A stretch of DNA of 64,000 bases from Liolophura sinensis (GCF_032854445.1 NC_088304.1:12101704-12165703); one strand, 5' to 3'. Positions 11,670 to 22,850 are shown, numbered from the stretch's first letter. Notes: generated by a model from the sequence alone, not told the origin. Numbers and translations are program-made.

Positions 11670-12000
11670 CATGAGGTATATAGTGAAAACAGAACCGGGC
11701 AGCCTGAATTGTCTCACGCCATTTGTTCGATTCTGCAGAATAAAATGTGATGATTTCAAACTGCGTCACAAATTATTGATTCGAAATTTAACGGGTCAAG
11801 TATACACCATTAAACGGCTTTTGTCTGGGCTTCTTAAATTCCATAATAACACACTTATAGGGCAAATATGAACAGAACATCCAGGATCTCTGGCGATCTC
11901 TGGCGGTATATAATTCCCCGTAATCCGGGAACGTGTAAAGATTCACATTTATTACATCAGCATGGTGCTTTTATGAAATTATTTATTTATTTTTATTGGT
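11670..12000 (+). pseudogene. R2 reverse-transcriptase C-terminal remnant
   Basis: A short open frame (11662-11871) contains FCRIKCDDFKLRHKLLIRN and LKFHNN, aligning with the C-terminal part seen at 9740-9880 (CDDFNQRRRLLQQKLL, FLKFYNEYN). The 3' part then follows (AATCTCTGGCG.., ATTACATCAGCATGGTG). It is truncated at both ends. Confidence 0.6.
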
Positions 12001-12005
12001 ATTTT

Positions 12006-12110
12006 ACAAAGTACCAGTACTCAAGAATATTTCACTTATACGACCGCGGCCAGCATTATAAGGCGAGAGGAAACAGGGCAGAACCCGGGGGAAAGTTACA
12101 ACCATGTGGA
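12006..12110 (-). mobile_element. SINE 3' body fragment
   Basis: ACTCAAGAATATTTCACTTA through ACCCGGGGGAAA is the reversed SINE body; tail and head are lost. Confidence 0.7.
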
Positions 12111-12147
12111 GGTTAATAGTTCAAGTTGAAGCACACGACTGCGATAT

Positions 12148-12855
12148 CTATGTCTTTATCCTGTTACGACCCAAACTGTCTGTATTATAAAGAGATGGCT
12201 TGTTCGAAATACACGACAGTTTACGGACGCATATATTCCACAATATATATACCACACAGGCATAAATGCTCAGAGGCAAATTCACAAGAGGGAAAATCCA
12301 CAGTATAACTGAGTGTATGACGAAATATACACAAAATTCCACAGACAGGGTCCGTGTACTAATAGGCACAGTGTATACAAGAGCACAAATTAAACATACA
12401 AGTTCAGACTGAACAAGTGCTCGGTGGAGATAGGATATAACAAAGCCAGAGGCTATAGAGACACCAAAATTCAGCACAAATGGCCTACTAAAGTAATACA
12501 CGGCAAAAGCATCCAAGCTCTCAATAATTCTCCTTTCTCCGTTCTCTGTTCTCTCCGTTTGACCTGCTTTCATAGGTCTTATATAGCCTGGTGGAATTGT
12601 CCAGAGTAAGAAAATTCCTGAACACTTGATGTAAACAAACAGGCACCGAACTGAGCGCATTCTGGAATATTCTAAGGTAGAGGCAGACAGCAGGCGCTGC
12701 AATAAAAGGGCAGACCAGATACATATCTTGATTATCGACAACATATAAACTAGCATGGTATATACGATTTGGATACTGATTTTTTTCCATTTAGCGAGAG
12801 CATTCACTGTGTCTTTCCAAAATCTTTCAAAAGTGTTGACTGTTTCTCTTTGCAT
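12148..12855 (-). other. unexplained 235-codon open reading frame
   Basis: The longest non-repetitive open frame without a recognised product. Its first ~45 codons overlap an R2 3' fragment on the other strand (12715-12975). The translation is hydrophobic with several possible membrane segments, but no family is recognised and no splice sites or codon preference support it. It may be chance. Confidence 0.15.
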
Positions 12856-12975
12856 AAATCCGTATTACTTTCATATTTAATATGCTTTCATGGCGATCGT
12901 TTATGCTGTACGTTGTTTTGGGACTGGTCTTGCGATTATTAACCTGGAACGTCCATTTTAGTTCATGACTGATAT
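12715..12975 (+). repeat. R2 retroelement 3' fragment
   Basis: GATTATCGACAACATATAAA, GGATACTGATTTT and CTGGTCTTGCGATTATTAAC match the R2 3' part in order. Confidence 0.7.
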
Positions 12976-13464
12976 ACTTTCCCAATCTGATGAATAAGAT
13001 GTGCTATGAGGGAGGCGTGTATTAAGCGACACACAAACAAGTATAGGCCTATGTACTTCGATATACTACATATTTTCCAATCGCTTAATAGGACCTTTAA
13101 GATTGCAACTATTATTTACAGCCCGTGTTAAATTTTTGCCCTGCCTCTATATTGCTGCTGAACATATCCCAAACATTCCTATTTTAAGAATGTTTGTTGT
13201 TTCTTGACATTCAAAGGGCATAGGACATGATATTTATTGGTTGCCCGTTAAATACAATGCTCCATTGTTTTAAATGACCACCGTGCAGGAGAATCTACGC
13301 GAGACTTAAGTAATCAATAAATTGTCTTTGGGTTCTGTTTCACAAGATTGCCATCAAAAGAGTGAGTGAGTGGTGCCCCTTGTGATTTAGAGCTAGTGGG
13401 TTTATACGAATCGTGCTAAGTAAAATCAGAACACTGGACATATGAAAAGTTGCAAGTATGAAAA
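12976..13464. other. no gene recognised
   Basis: No convincing exon or repeat is seen. Confidence 0.4.
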
Positions 13465-14130
13465 GGACAAATTTTTGTGTCGGGAATCCCAGGATTAACC
13501 CCTGGCCGGGTCACACCAAAGATTCTAAAATGGTACTCGTTGCGGCCTCGCTTGGCGCTCATCACTGAGAGTTTAGAGCAAGGAAATGGGTCTGGTGGTC
13601 CGTTGTCAGTACAATGCGACTGAGTGGGATGTCACGTCTGGTGTCTTTGGTATGATACTTCAGTGGTAGCAGCACTTTAGAAGCCCTGTCACAAGAAGAC
13701 ATGGTATATGCAGTCTTGTATGTCGAAGATGGTACTGGATTTATTGTATGTATATATGTATGGATGTATGGATGTATGTATGTATGTATGCATGAATGAG
13801 TAAGTGCTTGGGGTTTAACGTCCTACTTAACAAATTTTCAGTCATAGGACGACGAAGGAATCCTTAGAGAGCATGCAATGTGCCTTCTCGTTGCAGGACG
13901 AATTTCCACCGCTCTTTTATCTAGTGCTGTTTCACTGAGACGCCTTACCGAAGGCATGAGTAAGCCGCCCCGCCCAAGCCACTATACTGATAGGGGTCAA
14001 CCATTCGTTGCACTACCCCCTTCATGCTAAACGCCAGGCGAGGAAGTTACAGCTTCCTCTTTTAAGGTCTTAGGTGTGACTTCACCCAGGATTGACCCTG
14101 GATCTACCGCTGCCAATGCGAACGCTTTAC
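13465..14130 (+). repeat. R3 composite repeat with internal ATGT microsatellite
   Basis: The left part (GTCAGTACAATGCGACTGAG, ATGATACTTCAGTGG, CGAAGATGGTACTGGATTT) and the right part (CAGTCATAGGACGACGAAGG, ACGAATTTCCACCGCTC) flank an ATGT run at 13748-13795. The same two parts in the reverse order and strand flank a CA/CATA run at 49230-49900. Confidence 0.75.
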
Positions 14131-14156
14131 CGACTGTGATATCGAGGAAGCTGTTT

Positions 14157-14400
14157 GTTTATTTATTCGATTGAAGTTTACGTCGTACTCAGGAATATTT
14201 CACTTATACCACCCGGCCAGCATTATGATGTGAGGAAACCGAGCAGAGTCCGGGGGAAACCCGTGACCATCTGCAGGTTGCTGGAAGACTTTCCCACGTG
14301 CGGCCGGAAAGGAAGAGTGAGCTAGACGTGAGCTCACAACGACCGTATTGGTGGAAGGCTCCTTGGTTATCGCGCAGTGTGGAGTGCTAACCTCCTCGGC
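14157..14400 (-). mobile_element. tRNA-derived SINE, nearly full length
   Basis: Reversed SINE with an ATTTATTC tail on the left, then the conserved body and a degraded tRNA head on the right. Confidence 0.75.
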
Positions 14401-15169
14401 CACGAGGAATTGTTTTCATCTAGCATATCTGTCAGTGTGATATCTTACACGGTAAGCTATTCAGATCGATGCTTTCTCTCCATATAATGGACACAAGATA
14501 ACTATGTCTAATCTTGTACTAGCGGCTATGAAAGATTTTAAACTGATAAACAGAAAAACCTAATTTATGTGTGAGATTTCGCCAGATATCGACAGTAAAA
14601 CACCGATGGGAATGACCGTCAAATACCTATTGGTTTCATATCAATGAAAAGCCAACGGAATAATATGTCTCCAAACTATAAGCTTTTTCCAGGTGTCATT
14701 AGCTTAACAAATAAAAGTAGCAGCAGCAAGCCCTCAGGCTTTGAGCGAGAAAATTGCTGTTGTGATAGCCCCAAGTCAATTTGCTGTCCGTTAAGTTACA
14801 CATAGTATTTAAATGAACGTGCCTATTTGGTCAGCGTTGTTAAATACAGCAGAAAATTCCTGCGAAATAGGTCTTTTGGTAAATACCACAAAGTGGCTTT
14901 GCCATTTATAGCCTGGCTTTTGAGTGATATTAATCCGCAATTCAGCCACCTACGAGATGTGAAAACAGTGGATTTATTTCATTGATACTTTACTCACTTA
15001 AACCATTAGGAATCATTGCAGGTGGATTACTTTGTATAGACACAATGTTTTAGACCAATCACTTCTTTGTGTAGAGAGCAGCAGGCTTTTCTGAGGCAGG
15101 TCCCTGGGCCCTTATTTAGTACTCCTCCCTTCTTTGGAAATGGCTTCTCTCTTCCAGAGTTCTCAGGTA
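14401..15169. other. no gene recognised
   Basis: AT-rich intergenic sequence without a supported exon or repeat. Confidence 0.4.
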
Positions 15170-15345
15170 CAATAGAAGACTACAACATAGACAACATATA
15201 GTTTCTCCTAGAACCATGTCTAAAGCAGAACTAGGTTAAAAACTAAATGGTGTCAATTACAATTTATTAGACGTCACTGGCCTAAAATCAAACTTCTTTG
15301 CTGGAATTTAATAGACACGGTGCAAAGGGGCCAGTCCTTGGGGAC
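15170..15345 (+). repeat. R1 repeat fragment
   Basis: TACAATTTATTAGACGTCACTGG and nearby words match the distal half of R1. The promoter-distal end (GGGGCCAGTCCTTGGGGA) also resembles that in other copies. Confidence 0.6.
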
Positions 15346-15369
15346 TCATAGACTACCGAGAAAACCCCG

Positions 15370-15560
15370 GTTTATTCATCAAGGCCTCAAACAGACATTC
15401 ACATACCAGCCGTCAACCTAACTGGACTTTCCAGGTCAATGAAAGACCAATTTCTAAAATAACGTTTAGCATAAACCACCAAAGAACTACGAAAATATGC
15501 AAAGAGAGAAATTTCGACGGATTCGTGTAAATAAAAAACAGTTGACATTATTCAGTGGAG
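15370..15560 (-). repeat. R2 retroelement 3' fragment (reversed)
   Basis: AAACAGACATTCACATACCAG, CCGTCAACC and ATAACGTTTAGCATAAACC are the reverse complement of the R2 3' end. Confidence 0.7.
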
Positions 15561-15654
15561 ATGGATAGACGAACAAAATAAAGCATTATCCCGATAGGTG
15601 CATGTTCCATGTTAGTAGATAAGCTGAACAATAAAGAATACCATATAAAAGACT

Positions 15655-15935
15655 ACAGCGTAGAGTAAAACGAGGGCACCAAACGACTGCAAACGGTGGC
15701 AACCGCAACCTCTTGCCAGTCTACTTCGGTAAGGGTTTTATTCTGTTCATGTATAAATGGGTAAACCGTAGCACATTTCACGCCCCTGGTACCATGGCCT
15801 AAGAAGGACTGGGGAAAAAGCACGGTGATGTTGCAATTTATTAAATGTCATCGGTGTGGAATTACTCAAAGTGCTAAGTTGTCATCACATTTGACTTACA
15901 GTAAAAACTGCATTATGGACATGTCCATTTGAAGG
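15655..15935 (+). repeat. R1 repeat copy
   Basis: It contains the R1 words GGTTTTATTCTGTTCATG, CACGCCCCTGG, TACCATGGCCTAAG and GTTGTCATCACATTTGAC in order. Confidence 0.75.
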
Positions 15936-16046
15936 TGCTGACATCACAGCAGTTTGACGGGTACGTGTTATTACAAATATAATCCCTCTCCCAAACACCT
16001 CACCCCACCAACACCCCCAACCTCTCAGACCCATCCCCCGCCACAG

Positions 16047-16150
16047 GAAGCAGTCCGATACACATTCTCGACAAGCGATGTCAGTAGTTCTATGGTCACA
16101 GGTGTTATTGATATTAAAGTAGCCGATGTGAATAATTTAGCGCCACAGTG
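16047..16150 (+). pseudogene. orphan cadherin-like exon fragment (tentative)
   Basis: Behind a long C-rich pyrimidine tract and a CCACAG acceptor, the frame reads EAVRYTFSTSDVSSSM then VTGVIDIKVADVNNLAP. This resembles the end of a cadherin repeat with its DVNDNAP-type calcium-binding motif. No partner exons are seen, and a clear donor is missing. It may be a relic exon or chance. Confidence 0.3.
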
Positions 16151-16325
16151 TTGTCGTAGAGAACGGAGGATAATTAGGTGCAAAAATACAGTAATGTCAC
16201 TTGTAATTTATATCACGTGACTGGCCTTAGCGTCTTCGGTAAGTAAGGCAGATTCAACTCTGCCACCCATTCGTGGTCACATCGCCGAATTCCCGCACGC
16301 TTGGAGATTTTCTCTTTTGAGCGAA

Positions 16326-16490
16326 ATGTCCGCCGAACTGCAATGTCGCCGAGCAACTCTAGCCGATAGAGAGAACGTCTTGAACATAATATCACCGTTT
16401 GAAGGACGAGATTATATGCCGTCATTGTACAATCATATGATAGAGGACCCCAGCTTTGTGGGAGTGCTGGGGCAACTGGATGGAGAAGTG
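16326..16490 (+). CDS. acetyltransferase A exon 1
   Basis: 55 codons ending GGAGAAGTG|GTAAGT. One residue in five or fewer differs from copy C exon 1 by my reading. Confidence 0.85.
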
Positions 16491-19400
16491 GTAAGTGAAC
16501 TACAACTCTATAGATGTAACGTGCAAGCTTTATATGTAGGACTGCGATAACTTTGGGAGGTTTACTCACCGAGTAGGTATGAACACTGAACAAGAAGTAT
16601 ATGGCAGAATAAATGTTAGAGGTGAAAATATGACGCTCTTATTCTTACTTTATGACCGTATATTTATGTGGCCCGTGTTGCCTCAGAAACTTAAAGGATT
16701 AGTGTCCAGATTGGTCATTTATTCATAGTTAGCTACCCCTGTGTATATTGTTAAAATGAGTGTAAACAATTTTGGGAAAAGGTATAGTAATCTGAGTTTT
16801 ATGGCATTATAATAACAACATAATGAGGCTGGGTTTATGCATTTTTTCCGCCAACACTCGGTAGTCTCCGCGGAATGACCAACCTTTTCGAGCTGTCGGA
16901 GCTTCGCCATTTAGTTAAGTGTTACAAAGTATGCAAGTGACACCGAGCATATCGAATTCCTCCACGAAATGTTTTCCTATTCTGCATACGATTGTAAAAA
17001 CAGGTGAAGGAAGAACCCTGTAGTTATTTTTTTTTCCTAGTTTTCAGACGATTTGGCTTCCAGTAAATGTCGCTTTGATACACGCTATCCCATTGGCTGT
17101 GTCTCTCCTCATTTCTAACAAATTGTGAACCGTGTACAACAATGCAATGGCCGTTTGATAGCTATGGCCACGCTAGCGGTTTTTGATCAGTTACAGAGGA
17201 TGATTAAAACCCAAAACAATTCAAGGCTAATCATATTGCTTGACGTTAATCAAGACGTAATGACTGGAGATGTAATGTTAAAATTAAAGGTGCGAAAACC
17301 AGTGATATCTCTGCATACTATACCAGTGAATACTGTGCACAGGATAGGTGCGCAAGCAATCTTATAACGATAATTCACCTTATATTGCTTTAATCTCTGA
17401 TCCAGATTTCGAGGATTAGCAACACCGCAGGAAACAAAAGAGGATTAAAGACACCCTTTATAATACCTGTTTGACGTGCTTGAGTAATTCCGGCCATTAT
17501 ATAACTTGGGAAATTGAACAGTTGTTGGAGTTTGTTTTCAGTATTGCCTTGATTAAATGCACGAACATCAATTCACGCGAACCCATTTTTAAAGTAAATC
17601 CACTTGGGGAATAGAACGATATTTATTGTGGAGCTGACAGAAGGAAGGAATAGCGAATAGTAAATGTGATATAAACACGACCTACAGTGTAACACAGAAT
17701 AAACCTATAACTTACCAGTCCGGATTGCCAGTGCGGTTGGAAATGCCTGGAGAGATAACAAATTCAACGTTTGAAATCTTGGAATCTGAAGTCTGACCAG
17801 AGATGTCAGTGTCATAAATCGTAACTTGATACGGCAGTATATTTGCTTCTGTGTAGCTGGAATCCATCTCGAAAATCACATCGTTTTGACACAAATTCCC
17901 AGGTTATATAGGCCAGCTAGACTTGGGTTAGCCATGTAAGACGTCACCCGAGGGGCTTTACCGGGCGGCCGGCTATATATCGGCAAGGGTAATAAATCTA
18001 TTGTTTTTGGTGGATTTAAAGTCATAATTACGTTTCTCAGAGGCCCTCCTGGTAACACACTGGTAAACAGGTTATAACCTTTATACTTAAGACAAGTAGC
18101 TAAATCTGGAAACTATTCTTTTAAGGCTCTGTGGGCTAAATTTCCTGGGCCGACAAGGATAGATGTTCCAATCTAACTTTGGCTGCGGCTTAATGGTGAA
18201 AGCTGGGCTAAATATTTTAGGGAGAAGGACAGTTTCTCCAAAACTCTGTCCATTTCTTGAACTTAAAACCAGGAATTAAAGGAGAAGAACACTTAAAAAC
18301 ATGACACTATAGGCTGAAAAAAGCACATATTTTTCTATCTGGTGGTGACTGCTGCATCATTTTGCGATTTTTCCTCGCCATACACGTAACGCCTGGAAAC
18401 GGCAAAGCTGGCATAAATCGCTGAGTCCATCTCGTCTTCCATCGTTAACACCCTGTAATTTATGCTGGGGATGTGTTGCCTCTCACCCAATGAGAGTCGT
18501 TAAAACTGCCGGCTTGTTCGTGTAAACTCGGAAGCTACGTCCAAAATGTACTAACTGCACTTTGGCGGTTTCCGACTGCAATTCTCTTCCTAACACAGAA
18601 GACTTCAGGACTAGTTCTTAAGCGAAATGGAGTCGCGCACAGCGGATTTTGGCGCTGACTTTATTTATAATTTATCAACTTGAGGTACATATTAGAATTT
18701 TTATGGCATTCCCCTGCGAGGAAATGCATACTCTTTTCAATGGTATTTGATTGATATTTTTCTTCTCCTTTAAGCTAAATAAGTGCTGTGTGAAAAGCCT
18801 TTTAAATCACAAAAAGGGTCATTCTCATACAAAAATGGTAATGCATACCTAGGTAGATTTGCAAATTTCACCTTAAAAATCGACAATATTCGTTTTTATA
18901 TATTGGGAGAATCTTTTTTCACAACATATAATTCGCTGTCACTTATAAATAAAAAAGCTGCAAGTCGAAGCGCTTCTGTTTGATATAAAGTGGACATAGA
19001 CCGTTATAAATGGCGGGACATATTTGAAATTATTGCCCCGAAAGTTTAATACGGCTGGAACCTGAATGTCTGTTTGGAGACATAGATACATGTTCTCCTT
19101 TCCGGATGACGTCAGAAACACGTTCGTATTAAGAACCTTCGCTATTTTGTTTGTTTGTCGTTGTCAAAATGTATTATTTAATATGATTTATTTAATTTCA
19201 GTTATGTCATAATGGCGTGTAGTTTACAGCTTTAGTGTGAATATTTTTGTTATCGTGCTGCGTCACTGACTGGTTGGTATACTAATAGGCTCCACTCATT
19301 TGCTGTACGATGGCACTAAGCTAAATAACGCTTGGCTAATTTCCCTCAATCAAGCGAGAACGTATGGCATGGGGTGAAAAGCACTACGCAAAATAAGCCA

Positions 19401-22400
19401 CTTTACAATGCTTTCTGTTTCAGGTTGCGTTCGCAGGTGCTTACGTTATCAATGAGGGTACGACTATGATGACCAAAGGGAGCCGTGTGAGGGAAAGGCT
19501 TCAAGGGAAAGGTATTTACACCCGCCTGTGGCACTACCTTCAAGACACCATCAGAGATTATGCACCAGGCCTCAAGTATGAGGAGTTTGCAACTCACAGT
19601 ACTAACCCACTTCTCCATCAGACGGCGTCAAAGAGAAAGTACACAGAGTTATACAGAAGGGTAAGACTGGAAATGTACTGCAACATGGAGAGCAAAACTA
19701 GGGCAGCGACGTGGGGACTCCGCGGCCGAGGGCGTTAGCACGCCAGCGCGGTCTAATCACCCGGGAGACTCCTACCAATGCCGTCGCTGTGAGTTCAAGT
19801 CCAGCTCATGCTGTCTTCCTAGTGGGAAGATCTGGCAGTATCCTGCGCAAGATCGTGACTTTCACCCGGGCTCTACCAGGTTTCGTCCCACTATAACGCT
19901 GGCCGCCATCGTATAAGTGATATATTCTTGAATAGGCAGTAAAACACCAGTGAAATAATAAAACAAAATAAATAGGGCTGCAACGATAGTGAGATAATTG
20001 GTAAAGGGTCACACGAAATCGGCAAAATCTAGTTTTATGAATGTTTATGAGTTTTGTTCTAACTGTTCATGTAAATGCTTAACAAGTAGCAACTTACATG
20101 CCTCCCTCAGTAGCGCCATGGCCTACGTAGAATTAGGTAAAGCAAATATATGTGCAATAGTGTGACATTGCAACTTACTTGACGTGACTGGTGTAAATTT
20201 ACTCAAAATACCCTGTTCACAGTTAATAAATTATGCCAGGGACCAGGCCTAGGGAACTCTTTGTTCACCAGCAGAATGTTGGTTTATGCAAGTATATAAT
20301 ACAAAAGGACTGGAGTCTGGTATGTGAAACTTCAGAAGCAACGACAGTGTGGTAGTTGGCAAATGTCATATACACGTAACCGATGAAATGCAGCAATTTG
20401 CCATTTTACCTCAGTTACGGTTCATGTAAATTATGGAATAGCCTCGTAAGACCATCGCTTGAAAAGAGTTACGTGAAGAAAATGGAGTGATCTTAACTGC
20501 AATGTAGTAGACGTCACTGTATTTATTTATTTATTTGATTGGTGTTTTACGCCGTACTTAAGAATATTTCACTTATACGACGGCGGTCAGCATTATGGTG
20601 GGTGGAAACCGGGAAGAGCCCGGGGAATACCCACGACCATCCTTAGGTTGCTGGAAGACCTTCTCACTTATGGCCGGAAAGGACGCCAGCGTGAGCTGGA
20701 CCTGTACTCACAGCCACCGCATTGCTGAGAGGCATCCTGGGTCATTACGCTGCGCTAGCGCCCTAACCAACGACGTCACTGTAGGAGAATAGCTGAAAAT
20801 ACTGCGTTCAAATTTGATAAACATTTACGTGATATTTATGCGAAGAGATAACACAGTTACCGATAGTATTCAGCTATGCTAGCTGCCAAAATTGCCTGTC
20901 GTTAGTGATACGTAAGGACCCTAACTCCACACATCCATGTCCTAGACGTTTATATTATTGCCAGAAAAATGCAGTTAGACTACTACTTCTAAATAGTAAT
21001 GTTAATCTCCATAAGCCTGGTGTTAACACCAAGAAGTCATTGCTTCGGGTGACGTCATAATTATTCAGAAACAGATGGCGTGCTGCAGAATGGGCGTGGT
21101 GGAGCTAGTGTGACAGTTAGCAACTTGGTACACGTAACCGGTGAAATCGGGCCCAGAAGTCAGTTAAACGGAGTTAAAGTTTCGTGACCCCTGTTCATGA
21201 TAATTGTCAAAACGTATAACTAATACGACCACTAGCACTATGGCCAAAACAGGATGAGGTCTTAAAAATGCAAAAAAATAAAGAAATTACAGTTATAAAT
21301 AAGTAGGAATCATCTTATTTGCGATCTGTTTGAAACGCTGTCTAAATTAGCGAGGGCAACGGCATTGGTAACATATAGCTGGTTTGAGTGCGCTTCCCAG
21401 GGCACTGCACGGTTCTCTTCAACCATAACGCGGTCGTATAAGTGAAATATTCATGAATACGGCGTAAATCCTAAATAATATACATAGATAAATAAATAAA
21501 TAAATAAAATATACCTTGTGTTTTCCTGGTGAAGTTTAGCTGCACGTTGTCTGATTGCTTAACCACTATTGTTGTCTATACTTGCTGCGTTCTTCATAGA
21601 CAAGTGTAAGATTTAAAAAATCTGCTATAAAGAAGATCACCGGACAAGTGTGCGTAGCAAAATTCAGTGAGACGTGCTTTCCTGATACTGACAGCGGTCA
21701 AAGATAACCCTTAAAGAACTGATTTGCATAACCTGTTATTTTTCTGCAAATGTAATCTGTAAATCAATTAATCTATTGCTATCCAGTATATAAATGAAAA
21801 AAGTATTTTTTAACCTGTCGTTCGGTTGTTCCTTTGGTGTCGACTTTGCGTTTACGCTTTTCATATATAAAGTATTTTATGAATGACAAAGTAAATTCCT
21901 ACTTTTGCATCGTTTGCTGACAACGTTTTATGTGTACTATGTATGTGTATTTTCAGCCGCTCAGATGTTACAGTCTGCAAAGAGAGTTAATCTCGGAGTT
22001 AGGGTTCCCACCCAGTGGCCGTGTTCAGGAAATTGAAGTAGAAGATTTACGCGAAATTCTAGCTGACAAACATTTGTCCGCCATTTTGTTTCCACGGAGA
22101 CTTGTGATCAACTTTCATGTTTATCTCCCAATAGTGGAGAATGTGAATATATTTAAGACGCACGAGATGTATCTAACGAAGACAGTGAGCGATGGTGTCT
22201 CGCAAACCACAGAGCTAATCACATTTGGCGAATGGCACCAGTGCGAGGAGTATCTGGCTTATAGCATGGATGTCTACGGGAAGGTCGATGACACAGCAAG
22301 TCTTTCTGAACATATTCACATGCACGCCAAAAAAGCCAAGGAGTTACACGACGGTGATGTCCACTTTCTCATATTTATAGAACCCGAGTATCTTGACGTC

Positions 22401-22484
22401 ACTGACAGCGCATGCAGGTTACTTCATTTCCGTCCAGCACATTTTATTTCCACACATTGTGCTTGGCTGATTCGAGAAATTTGA
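16326..22484 (+). CDS. histidine N-acetyltransferase-like GNAT protein (NAT16/HISAT family), copy A
   Basis: Predicted acetyl-CoA-dependent N-acetyltransferase; relatives acetylate free histidine, but the substrate here is inferred. Exons 16326-16490, 19424-19660 and 21957-22484 are all phase 0 and give 309 residues. Residues 1-55 (exon 1) hold the family start CRRATLADRE..VL and GRDYMPSLY. Residues 56-134 (exon 2) hold the acetyl-CoA loop region, with QGKGIY. Residues 135-309 (exon 3) are the family's C-terminal domain, including LFPRRLVI and ending STHCAWLIREI. The ATG at 16326 is used because both intact paralogues start at the same point; TTG at 16317 is upstream in frame but not credible. 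AATAAA at 22587-22592 is a likely polyadenylation signal. It is the first of a tandem array on one strand. Confidence 0.85.
16491..17700. other. copy A intron 1, first part
   Basis: Parts resemble intron 1 of copy C (GGTGAAAATATGA.. near 16620 and 29038). No further exon or mobile element is recognised. Confidence 0.4.
17716..17867 (-). CDS. candidate first exon of an unidentified gene
   Basis: On the - strand an open segment begins ATG GAT TCC and ends GACTG|GTAAGT, a perfect donor. It codes 50 residues (MDSSYTEANILPYQVTIYDT.. ending ..GNPD) with one N-glycosylation sequon (NRT). Two TATA-like boxes lie upstream on the same strand: TATATAA at 17904-17910 and TATATA near 17969-17980. A short upstream ORF precedes the ATG. 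No downstream partner exon was found. It lies inside intron 1 of copy A, on the opposite strand. The product is not recognised. Confidence 0.25.
18276..18773 (-). mobile_element. TTAA-ended MITE, copy 1
   Basis: It begins TTAAAGGAGAAGAA and ends TTCTTCTCCTTTAA, a 14-bp perfect inverted terminal repeat including TTAA. Its reverse complement aligns over its length with 56336-56903. There is no coding capacity; a non-autonomous DNA transposon is the simplest reading. Confidence 0.8.
18774..19423. other. copy A intron 1, last part
   Basis: Contains a stretch (18780-18910) with weak similarity to intron 1 of copy C (29655-29760). No exon is recognised. Confidence 0.35.
19424..19660 (+). CDS. acetyltransferase A exon 2
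   Basis: 79 codons (VAFAGAYVINEGTTMMTKGS.. to ..YTELYRR), acceptor TGTTTCAG, donor AGG|GTAAGA. The acetyl-CoA loop is RVRERLQGKGIYTRL. Confidence 0.85.
19712..19975 (+). mobile_element. tRNA-derived SINE, full length
   Basis: Forward SINE: head with a degraded A box (GGCCGAGGGCGTTAGC), B box GTTCAAGTCC, conserved body and an AAAATAAATA tail. It inserted 50 bp downstream of exon 2 of copy A. Confidence 0.8.
20035..20521 (+). repeat. R1 repeat, two adjoining pieces
   Basis: 20035-20275 carries the R1 distal half (GTTCATGTAAATGC, GCCATGGCCTA, GGGACCAGGCCTAGGGA). 20325-20521 carries the proximal half again (CGACAGTGTGGTAGTTGGCA). The second piece is the target of the next SINE. Confidence 0.7.
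20522..20771 (-). mobile_element. tRNA-derived SINE with exact target-site duplication
   Basis: Reversed SINE flanked by the 12-bp direct repeat GACGTCACTGTA at 20510-20521 and 20772-20783. The tail (TTTATTTATTTATTTG) is on the left and the tRNA head on the right. The duplication proves insertion by retrotransposition into an R1 copy. Confidence 0.9.
21090..21275 (+). repeat. R1 repeat fragment
   Basis: CACGTAACCGGTGAAAT, CTGTTCATG and CACTATGGCC are R1 words in order. Diverged. Confidence 0.55.
21391..21512 (+). mobile_element. SINE 3' fragment
   Basis: GGTCGTATAAGTGAAATATTC, TACGGCGTAAA and a long AAATAAAT tail. Confidence 0.75.
21957..22484 (+). CDS. acetyltransferase A exon 3
   Basis: Acceptor TATTTTCAG and TGA stop at 22482. 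It codes the 175-residue C-terminal domain. Confidence 0.85.
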   Translation, partial: PLRCYSLQRELISELGFPPSGRVQEIEVEDLREILADKHLSAILFPRRLVINFHVYLPIVENVNIFKTHEMYLTKTVSDGVSQTTELITFGEWHQCEEYLAYSMDVYGKVDDTASLSEHIHMHAKKAKELHDGDVHFLIFIEPEYLDVTDSACRLLHFRPAHFISTHCAWLIREI

Positions 22485-22586
22485 AAGATGCTGTTTCAGG
22501 AAGTTTAAATAATGATGGAGATTCGTATTCTGTATTTGTACTTAAAACAATGAGAAAGTGAATATTTGTGAAACCGTTTGTTAATG

Positions 22587-22592
22587 AATAAA
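22587..22592 (+). promoter_or_regulatory. polyadenylation signal of copy A
   Basis: AATAAA about 105 nt after the stop codon. Confidence 0.6.
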
Positions 22593-22734
22593 TCTCCCAA
22601 AAAAATAGGCTAACAGAGAGTAGATCTACTTTATGTCAGACAGTCCCATTTCATTAACACTGACAAGCTACTGTGAAAATAAAGTGATTTTCAGTTTTGT
22701 TGATGTACGTGAATTGGGCATCAAAATAGAGATA

Positions 22735-22850
22735 AACAGATACCAGCCGAGATCAATAATCGCAAGGCCAATTCCCAAAAAAACCCTCAACGGAAATCAC
22801 CAAAGAATCCAGAAAGAAGATAAAACATTATGAAATTTAAGACGGATTCA
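22735..22850 (-). repeat. R2 retroelement 3' fragment (reversed)
   Basis: AATCGCAAGGCCAATTCCCA and ATCACCAAAGAA are reverse R2 words. This accounts for the short open frame here. Confidence 0.6.

Noticed and set aside
16213-16593. 126-codon - strand frame
   Set aside because: It is the antisense shadow of acetyltransferase exon 1; the same shadow occurs opposite copy C at 28731-28961.
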